From Acidobacteriota bacterium (GTDB lineage: Bacteria; Acidobacteriota; Vicinamibacteria; Vicinamibacterales; JAFNAJ01): a DNA stretch of 57,136 nt. Below are positions 51,768-57,136 of this stretch, piece after piece; position 1 is the stretch's first letter; each line of letters opens with the position of its first letter. The position numbers were made by a program, and so were the translations under genes. The stretch is taken from the NCBI GenBank assembly GCA_023384575.1, contig JAHDVP010000016.1:1-57136 (forward strand), written 5' to 3'. The notes beneath the pieces are model-generated. The model was not told the DNA's origin, ran no database searches, and saw only the letters and a list, made by a program, of their open reading frames with translations.

Positions 51768-52808
51768 ATGCCACGCACCCGCTCTCTCGCCTGGTCGCAG
51801 TTGAAAGTGGGCACGCTTGCGCTCGCCGCGCTCGCGCTCGCCTCGGTGTTCATCTACCTGATCGGCGGCCAGGGCGGGTTCTTCTGGCAGCAGTACACGC
51901 TCAAGACGCGCTTCCCCGACGTTCAGGGGCTGCAGAGCGGCGCCGCGGTGCGCGTGGCCGGCGTGAGCGTCGGCACCGTGCGCGCGATCGCGTTCGCGGG
52001 CTCCGAGGTCGAGGTCGAGCTGAAGGTGTCGAGGAGCATGCAGGACAAGATCACGACCGACTCGCGCGCGTTCATCGGGTCGCTGAGCCTGCTCGGCGCC
52101 GCGGTGGTCGACATCACGCCGATGTCGACCGGCGAGCCGATCCCCGACGGCGGATACATCGTCTCGCGACGGCCGTACGGCCAGCTCGCGGACGTCGCCG
52201 ACGGCGCGACGCGCAGCCTGGCGGAGGCGACGGCGCTGCTCGCCGACCTGCGCCAGGGTAAGGGCACGGTCGGGCGCCTGTTCGCCGATGACCAGCTCTA
52301 TCTCGAGTTGACGGCCTTCGTCGCATCGGCCGAGACCATCGCCGCGGCCCTCGCTGAAGGGAAAGGCACGCTCGGCAAGCTCATCAACGATCCCGCAGTC
52401 CACACCGACGTCGAGAAGGCCCTCCGCAACCTCGCCGACATGACCTCGCGCATCAAGGCCGGCGAGGGCACCATCGGCCGGCTGCTCGCCGACGACACCC
52501 TCGCCGCGTCGGCCGGGAGCACGATGGCCAACCTCGACGAGGTCACCGGCCGGCTCGTCAGGGGCGAGGGCACGCTCGGCAAGCTCTCGACCGACGACGC
52601 GCTGTACCAGCGCCTCGACACGCTGTCGGTGCGCCTCGATCAGCTGGTCGAACGCCTCAATGCGGGCGAGGGAACCGCCGGCCAGTTGCTGCGCGACCGG
52701 CAGTTGTATGAGAACATGAACGGAGCCGTCGGCGAGCTGCGTGCGCTCGTCGGCGACATCAGGAAGGACCCGAAGAAGTACCTCAACGTGCGGGTCAGCA
52801 TCTTCTGA
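51768..52808 (+). CDS. mlaD: MlaD-type MCE-domain substrate-binding protein
   Basis: A 346-residue protein anchored by one N-terminal membrane helix (about 13-34), with a single MCE domain (about 40-118, YTLKTRFPDVQGLQSGAAV). The periplasmic tail (about 140-330) contains four or five repeats of the form GxGTxGxLxxDxxLY. MCE proteins form hexameric rings or tubes that pass phospholipids across the periplasm; the repeated tail probably forms the alpha-helical barrel. ATG 51768 follows GAAAGGT. It is the third gene of mlaE-F-D. Confidence 0.92.
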   Translation: MPRTRSLAWSQLKVGTLALAALALASVFIYLIGGQGGFFWQQYTLKTRFPDVQGLQSGAAVRVAGVSVGTVRAIAFAGSEVEVELKVSRSMQDKITTDSRAFIGSLSLLGAAVVDITPMSTGEPIPDGGYIVSRRPYGQLADVADGATRSLAEATALLADLRQGKGTVGRLFADDQLYLELTAFVASAETIAAALAEGKGTLGKLINDPAVHTDVEKALRNLADMTSRIKAGEGTIGRLLADDTLAASAGSTMANLDEVTGRLVRGEGTLGKLSTDDALYQRLDTLSVRLDQLVERLNAGEGTAGQLLRDRQLYENMNGAVGELRALVGDIRKDPKKYLNVRVSIF

Positions 52809-52834
52809 CCGCCGGCACCCACGAAAGGAGCGAC

Positions 52835-53107
52835 ATGTCCCACGACACGAGCGGCGGCACGATCTTCATGGCCTTCGTCCTCGGCGCGATCGCGGGGGCG
52901 GCGACTGCCCTGCTCCTGGCCCCGCAGAGCGGCGAAGAGACCCGGCACCTGCTCGCCGACAAGGCGCGCGAGGGCAAGGACAAGGCGTCCGAAGCGGCTG
53001 CCAAGGGCCGGGAGTTCCTGCACCATCAGGCCGAGACGCTCAACCAGGCCATCGAGCGCGGCAAGGAAGCCTACCAGCGGGCGCGGGGCGCGGAGGAGCA
53101 GGCGTGA
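52835..53107 (+). CDS. YtxH-like small membrane protein
   Basis: A 90-residue protein with one membrane segment (about 9-30, FMAFVLGAIAGAATALLLAP) ending in the YtxH signature LLAPQSGEETR, then a charged, Ala/Lys/Glu-rich helix that could coil. ATG 52835 follows GAAAGGAG. Its stop overlaps the next GTG (53104-53107). YtxH proteins are stress-linked in Bacillus, but function is unknown. Placed after mlaD, it may serve the envelope. Confidence 0.75.
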   Translation: MSHDTSGGTIFMAFVLGAIAGAATALLLAPQSGEETRHLLADKAREGKDKASEAAAKGREFLHHQAETLNQAIERGKEAYQRARGAEEQA

Positions 53108-53532
53108 CGCCCTCGGCCGTGGCCTTCCTCGGCGCCATCGCCGTGGCCACGGTGGTCATGGCGCTCATCCAGGTGGGCGCCATCGTCTACGCCGCAAGGC
53201 TGGCCCGCCGCGTCGACCGTCTCGCGACCCGGGTCGAGCAGGACATCCAGCCGATGATCGAGCGCCTGACGACGATGAGCGGGGAGGCGGCGCGAGCCGC
53301 CCACCTCGCGGCGGGCCAGGTGGAACGGGTCGACCGGATGTTCGCCCTGCTCGGCCAGCGGGTCGACCAGACCGCCGCCCAACTGCAGCACTCGCTGCTC
53401 GTGCCGGCGCGCGAGGGGCGCGCGCTCGCGGCGGGGCTTCGTGCGGGCCTCGGCGCGCTGCGCAATCTCCACCGCCGCCGCCGGAACGGCGCCGGCCCCT
53501 TCGACGACGAAGACGCGTTGTTCATCGGATGA
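53104..53532 (+). CDS. DUF948-like membrane-anchored coiled-coil protein
   Basis: A 142-residue protein starting at GTG in a GTGA overlap with the YtxH-like gene. An N-terminal membrane helix (about 5-30) is followed by an amphipathic helix with repeated charge (RLARRVDRLATRVEQDIQPM), then AQLQHSLLVPAREGRALAAGL. The layout resembles DUF948/YtxG-type proteins, which often pair with YtxH. Function is unknown; a paired envelope-stress role is inference from position. Confidence 0.65.
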   Translation: MTPSAVAFLGAIAVATVVMALIQVGAIVYAARLARRVDRLATRVEQDIQPMIERLTTMSGEAARAAHLAAGQVERVDRMFALLGQRVDQTAAQLQHSLLVPAREGRALAAGLRAGLGALRNLHRRRRNGAGPFDDEDALFIG

Positions 53533-53667
53533 CCACGGCGCGGCCGGGCGTTTCCCGATGTCCCGGTCGCGCCAGACCAGCCGGCCCTCCCTGCCATCCA
53601 GCCGGCGAGTCAGACCGGTCAGGCCGCAGACTGGCACTCGTCACCCCGGCACGGTACGGCGTCGTTG

Positions 53668-53697
53668 TTGACGCGCAAGCGGCTGGGGTGGTAGAAA
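53668..53697 (+). promoter_or_regulatory. sigma-70-like promoter for the exported hypothetical gene
   Basis: TTGACG (53668-53673) and TAGAAA (53692-53697) are separated by 18 bases and lie about 60 bases before ATG 53759, which has its own GGAG ribosome site. This is the most complete -35/-10 pair on the plus strand of the window. Confidence 0.55.
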
Positions 53698-53758
53698 CGG
53701 CGTGTCGGTCAGCAGTGCACCACGGTCAGGTTTCATCCCTTGCGTCTGGAGATCGCCA

Positions 53759-54322
53759 ATGAAGACCTGGATTCGGCAAGCTGCGGTGCTTGGCCTGGCC
53801 GCGTTCGTGACGCTCGTCGTCGCGTCGTCGTCCGCTCGGGCGCAGGAGTCGAAGACGGCACCGCTCGTGAAGGAGCTGGTGCAGCTGCTCGACCAGAAGT
53901 CGCTCGACAGCGCCGCGGCGAAGGTGCCGGGGACCGACGACGAGTTCGTCGCCGTGCTCTACTTCCCCGAGATGCAGTTGCTGGCCACGATGGCCCGCTA
54001 CAGCGCGCCGACGCTCCTCGTCGAGAAGCTCGTCAACCGCGACTACCGTGAGGTCTACATCGACCTCAACAGCGCGTCGATACAAGGGAGCAAGGTGTTC
54101 GTCGAGGACCTGCGGTCCGATGGCCTCTCCCCGCGCCGGCGCGGCAGCGACGATCCCTTCGACATCTACGATCGGGCCGACGGCAGCCGCGTGCTGTTCA
54201 ACGGCGACTGGAAGGCACAGAACCTGAGCGAGCGGCAGTACCAGGACGCGTTTGCGGAAGCCGAGCAGAACTACACGAAGATCCTGACGGTCCTGATCGC
54301 CCAACTGAAGAAGAGCAGCTAG
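53759..54322 (+). CDS. exported protein of unknown function
   Basis: A 187-residue protein with a clear signal peptide (MKTWIRQAAVLGLAAFVTLVV..., ending SARA before QE). The mature part is about 157 residues, mixed alpha/beta, with QLLDQKSLDSAAAKVPG near its start and a C-terminal helical end. I do not recognise a family. It has its own promoter and ribosome site (GGAG before ATG 53759). It converges on the C39-like gene with only seven bases between the stops. Confidence 0.75.
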   Translation: MKTWIRQAAVLGLAAFVTLVVASSSARAQESKTAPLVKELVQLLDQKSLDSAAAKVPGTDDEFVAVLYFPEMQLLATMARYSAPTLLVEKLVNRDYREVYIDLNSASIQGSKVFVEDLRSDGLSPRRRGSDDPFDIYDRADGSRVLFNGDWKAQNLSERQYQDAFAEAEQNYTKILTVLIAQLKKSS

Positions 54323-54334
54323 CCGACAGCTAGC
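54318..54334. terminator. GCTAGC repeat hairpin spanning two convergent stops
   Basis: Two copies of GCTAGC (54318-54323 and 54329-54334) flank a 5-base loop, and each contains the TAG stop of one of the converging genes. A short pyrimidine-rich stretch follows on the plus strand. A 6-bp stem is weak; it may act as a bidirectional terminator. Confidence 0.35.
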
Positions 54335-54722
54335 CGTCTTCCTTCGCCACGAGGAGGAGCCCGGGGCGCAGGCGGTACGCCGACAGGTAATCGTCGATCT
54401 CCCAGACCGTCGCGCCCGCCACCTCCGGGTCGATGACCATCCCACCCCGCAGCAGCACCACGTGGAGCGGCAGCGACAGCACACCGTAGGCCGTCGCCAG
54501 GTCGTATTTCCGCACGCGTCGCAGCGGGGTGCCGAGTGCTCGGGCGATGCGCTCGATGTCGTTGAGGCGCAGGCCCTGCCGCCCCTGCCACGGCCGATCG
54601 CGGATCGCGACCTCGCGCAGGACGTCCTCGTACGAGACCCCCAGGTACATCGCCAGCACGCAGATCGCACAGTCGTTCGGCTCGCGGCCGGGGACGATGC
54701 GGGTGGCGATGGCTGGAGGCAT
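54330..54722 (-). CDS. small C39-like papain-fold cysteine-protease-like protein
   Basis: A 130-residue cytosolic protein that looks like a minimal C39 peptidase domain. NDCAICVLAMYLGVSYEDVL supplies the nucleophile candidate C18 (second cysteine C21), LHVVLLRGGMVIDP supplies H87 and D98. The order Cys, His, Asp and the spacing fit bacteriocin-leader peptidases and stand-alone papain-like enzymes. No ABC transporter, bacteriocin or GG-leader peptide is nearby, so its substrate is unknown. A glutamine for the oxyanion hole is not obvious (N16 may stand in). A -10-like CATAAT lies at 54764-54769. Confidence 0.65.
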   Translation of the reverse strand: MPPAIATRIVPGREPNDCAICVLAMYLGVSYEDVLREVAIRDRPWQGRQGLRLNDIERIARALGTPLRRVRKYDLATAYGVLSLPLHVVLLRGGMVIDPEVAGATVWEIDDYLSAYRLRPGLLLVAKEDG

Positions 54723-55043
54723 GGCGGGTGAACGTGGGCTGGGAGGGATGGGGGGCTCTTCCTATTATGGCCGGGTCCTGGCAGGGCCGGTCGACGAACC
54801 CTACCGGGCGGCCAGACGCCTCCGCCACGGATGGGGTCGACGGCACCGCCGCCCCAGCCGCAACGCGCGGTGCGGCGCCGCGCCGCACGCGGCCTTCAGC
54901 CCCGGCGGAGCGATGGACGGCGTGATCCCCGTAGCGCCGGGGCTTCAGCCCCGGCCGCGACGAACCCGCGGTGACGAAGGCCCCGCCGCGCGACCCTGGG
55001 GACCGGCGAGCTGGGCGGGGCCCCTGCTGACCGGGAGGGCAGC
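54723..55043. other. 321-base region before udk with REP-like palindrome
   Basis: No gene is apparent. It holds the minus-strand -10 candidate CATAAT (54764-54769) for the C39-like gene, a half copy of the palindrome (CCTTCAGCCCCGGCGG, from 54894) and the full palindrome at 54936-54955. A GGGAGGG ribosome site for udk ends the region. Confidence 0.5.
54936..54955 (+). repeat. REP-like palindrome GCCGGGGCT-TC-AGCCCCGGC
   Basis: A perfect 9-bp stem with a TC centre, preceded by GTAGC and followed by CGCGAC. Its reverse complement is almost identical to the palindrome that opens the hisS insertion (6465-6488). It lies between the C39-like gene and udk. Confidence 0.75.
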
Positions 55044-55697
55044 GTGAGCGAGACGCGCGACCATTCGAGAGGCCCCGTCGTCATCGGCGTGGCCGGTGGC
55101 TCGGGATCGGGCAAAACGACCGTCGTCCGCCGCATCGTCGAGAGTCTGGGCGACCACGCGGTCACCGTGCTCGATCACGACCGGTACTATCGCGACCGCG
55201 GCGACCTGCGACTCGAGGAGCGCGCGGCCCTCAACTACGACCATCCCGATTCACTCGATACGGCGCTGATGGTCGAACACGTGCGCCTGCTGCGGCACGG
55301 CCAGACGGTCGACGTGCCCACCTACGACTTCACCCGGTACGCGCGGCGGCCGGCGATGGAGACGATGGCGCCGCGCCGGGCCTTGATCGTCGAGGGCATC
55401 CTCATCTTCACCGATGCGGCCCTGCGGGGCCTGATGGACGTGAAGGTGTTCGTGGACACCGACGCCGACACGCGGTTCATCCGGCGCCTGCGGCGCGACG
55501 TGGCCGAACGCGGCCGGACCATGGACTCGGTGATCGATCAGTATCTGGCCACCGTGAAGCCGATGCACCTGGAGTTCGTCGAGCCGAGCAAACGCTACGC
55601 CGACATCATCGTGCCTCAGGGCGGACACAATGCCGTCGCGATCGACCTGCTGTTGACCCTCATCCGGAGCCTGGCCAACGCCGAGGCGGCACCCTGA
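55044..55697 (+). CDS. udk: uridine kinase
   Basis: A 217-residue P-loop kinase that phosphorylates uridine and cytidine in pyrimidine salvage. It has Walker A GVAGGSGSGKTTVV (residues 15-28), the nucleoside-binding NYDHPDSLD and PTYDFTRYAR segments, VEGILIF as Walker B and the lid RRLRRDVAERGRT. The start is a GTG preceded by GGGAGGG. Length is standard for bacterial Udk. It is co-directional with the epimerase, with repeat copy B between them. Confidence 0.95.
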   Translation: MSETRDHSRGPVVIGVAGGSGSGKTTVVRRIVESLGDHAVTVLDHDRYYRDRGDLRLEERAALNYDHPDSLDTALMVEHVRLLRHGQTVDVPTYDFTRYARRPAMETMAPRRALIVEGILIFTDAALRGLMDVKVFVDTDADTRFIRRLRRDVAERGRTMDSVIDQYLATVKPMHLEFVEPSKRYADIIVPQGGHNAVAIDLLLTLIRSLANAEAAP

Positions 55698-55712
55698 CCC
55701 CAGTGTCACAAG

Positions 55713-55869
55713 CCGGCTGGCGGCTGACGGCTTGCGGCCTGGTTGGAGAAACCGACGATTGGACGACTGACGTTGGCTTCACTCCCCGTGAGGTCACCGA
55801 TCACGGAGAATACGCGATCTTCTTCGTGCTGGCCGGTAGCCGCCGGCAGGTCGTCGCACGCCGAGGGTC
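55713..55869 (+). repeat. 157-base dispersed module, copy B
   Basis: This is the second copy of the module at 40878-41035. It starts with heptamers GGCTGGC, GGCTGAC and GGCTTGC, then GGCCTGGTTGG, then the conserved core with CACTCCCCGTGA, GTCACCGA, GCGATCTTCTTCGTGC and GCCGGTAGCCG. It lies 16 bases after the udk stop, upstream of the epimerase gene, and on the same strand sense as copy A. Confidence 0.75.
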
Positions 55870-55948
55870 GGATGGGGCTGAAGTTGTCCGCGGCGGCGCG
55901 CGGTGGATACACTTCGGTGAGAGGAATGTCCCCCGGAGCGAGCGATCC

Positions 55949-57088
55949 ATGACCCGACGAGAACTTCTGACGATGGCTGGGGCCTCGGGCCTGGCGGCGG
56001 TGTGTGCGCCGTCGTTCGCGCGGACGCTCTCCGCCGCGCGACCCGAGGGAGCGGCTGGCGGCCCTGCGCGGGTAGAGACCGAGATCGTCCGCATCCTCCT
56101 CCGGCACACCTGGACGACGACGATGTCGTCGAGCGACCATCGCGATACGCTGCACGTCCGGTACACGCGCGACGGCATAACCGGCCTTGGCGAGGGCGCT
56201 CCCATCGTCCGTTACAGGGAGAACGCGGTCGACGCGAAGCAGGCGGTCGATCGCCACGGCGACTGGCTGGCCGGGCTCGACCCGCTGGCGTGGGATACGC
56301 TCGTGACGGCGCTCGCAGGGCGCGTGGAAGGGCAGTGGGCGGCGAAGGCCGCCGTCGACATCGCCGTGATGGACTGGGTGGGCAAGCGCCACGGTGTGCC
56401 GGTGTACCACCTGTTCGGGCTCGACCCCGCCAACGCCCCGATGACGACGTTCTCGATTGGCATCGACACGCCTGAGATCACGCGGCAGAAGGTGCGCGAG
56501 GCCGAGGCCTACCCGCTGCTCAAGATCAAGGTCGGGCTCGATACCGACGAGGCGACGATCGCCGCCGTCCGAAGCGTCACGGACAAGACGCTGCGTGTCG
56601 ATGCCAACGAGGGGTGGACCGACAAGGAAGTCGCGGTGCGCAAGATCGAGTGGCTGGTGTCGCAGGGCGTCGACCTCGTCGAGCAGCCGCTGCCGGCGAC
56701 CATGCTCGACGAGACGCGCTGGATTCGCGACCGCGTCGACGTGCCGATCATCGCCGACGAGGCCTGTGGTCGCCCCGAGGACGTTCCGAAGCTGGCGGAG
56801 TTCTACGACGGCGTGAACATCAAGCTCGACAAGGCAGGGGGGATCGTCCAGGCACATCGCGCGCTGCAGGTCGCCCGAGCCCTCGGGATGAAGACGATGC
56901 TCGGGTGCATGGTATCGAGCTCGGTCAGCGTCACTGCGGCGGCGCACCTGTCGCCGATGGTCGACTTCGCCGATCTCGACGGGAACCTGCTGATCTCGAA
57001 CGACCCGTACCGCGGCGTGCTGGTGAAGGAGGGGCGGCTGGTGCTGCCGACAGGGCCGGGCCTGGGATTGACACCCGCCAGGTCGTGA
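55949..57088 (+). CDS. Tat-exported dipeptide epimerase (enolase superfamily)
   Basis: A 379-residue enolase-superfamily enzyme of the L-Ala-D/L-Glu epimerase group, which may recycle cell-wall dipeptides. The N-terminus MTRRELLTMAGASGLAAVC looks like a twin-arginine signal. The barrel carries KIKVG (catalytic Lys pair), the metal ligands D in RVDANEGW, E in VEQPLP and D in IADEACG, and the second base Lys in NIKLDKAGG, all in order. ATG 55949 is chosen because it starts the Tat signal; the frame is open upstream through the repeat module. Dipeptide specificity is uncertain. It ends 48 bases before the window edge. Confidence 0.88.
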   Translation: MTRRELLTMAGASGLAAVCAPSFARTLSAARPEGAAGGPARVETEIVRILLRHTWTTTMSSSDHRDTLHVRYTRDGITGLGEGAPIVRYRENAVDAKQAVDRHGDWLAGLDPLAWDTLVTALAGRVEGQWAAKAAVDIAVMDWVGKRHGVPVYHLFGLDPANAPMTTFSIGIDTPEITRQKVREAEAYPLLKIKVGLDTDEATIAAVRSVTDKTLRVDANEGWTDKEVAVRKIEWLVSQGVDLVEQPLPATMLDETRWIRDRVDVPIIADEACGRPEDVPKLAEFYDGVNIKLDKAGGIVQAHRALQVARALGMKTMLGCMVSSSVSVTAAAHLSPMVDFADLDGNLLISNDPYRGVLVKEGRLVLPTGPGLGLTPARS

Positions 57089-57136
57089 CCGACCCCATTT
57101 CGCCCTGACAGCTGCAGTGTCTCGCTCGCCCGGCGC

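Overview
The window is a very GC-rich stretch of bacterial chromosome, densely packed on both strands and almost entirely housekeeping genes. Codon third positions are strongly G/C, so long open frames appear opposite nearly every gene. The gene content suggests a Gram-negative, respiratory heterotroph: Mla-type lipid transport, cytochrome bd, an exported S9 peptidase. A secreted VWFA-domain protein of the kind abundant in Acidobacteriota, and the general style (heptamer repeats, GGCTTCAGCC palindromes), make an acidobacterium of the Vicinamibacteria type a reasonable guess. This is inference from gene content; no 16S gene is present.

Layout. 69-4900 (minus): pheA-ilvD-ilvB-ilvN, a tightly coupled amino-acid operon. 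5164-11956 (plus): gamma carbonic anhydrase, hisS (with an in-frame repeat insertion), aspS, phoH-ybeY and a CorC-like CBS protein. 11991-16155 (minus): an orphan PAS histidine kinase with a Cys cluster, an S9 peptidase and an RsbRD-N-like protein. 16509-22492 (plus): cydA-cydB-cydD-cydC, the two cytochrome bd subunits plus the CydDC exporter needed for assembly. 22560-34859 (plus): era, mgtE, recO, glyQ, glyS, ppdK (with a Lys/Ala-rich tail), corA and mutL.

34871-39475 (plus) is the only accessory-looking stretch: a truncated lipoprotein frame, then a methyltransferase, alpha/beta hydrolase, VOC protein, DUF4256 protein, DHFR/RibD-like reductase and exported LytM-like protein, with looser spacing and several non-coding gaps. 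39489-41934 (minus): rarA and a SpoU/TrmH methyltransferase. 42106-45200 (plus): greA, a patatin-like membrane protein without the nucleophile serine, and a Cys/Met-metabolism PLP enzyme. 45238-46665 (minus): a DHH-family phosphoesterase. 46884-53532 (plus): VWFA protein, uvrB, mlaE-mlaF-mlaD, and two small membrane proteins. 53759-57088: an exported hypothetical protein, a convergent C39-like cysteine-protease-fold protein, uridine kinase and a Tat-exported dipeptide epimerase.

No tRNA, rRNA, insertion sequence, phage gene or CRISPR array was seen. I found no clear undescribed multi-gene system. The most unusual signals are repeats: a palindrome-flanked array translated inside hisS, heptamer tandem arrays at several intergenic sites, and a roughly 157-bp structured module present twice (40878-41035 and 55713-55869). 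At the protein level the oddities are the histone-H1-like tail on pyruvate phosphate dikinase, the nucleophile-less patatin-like protein and the Cys-rich PAS kinase.
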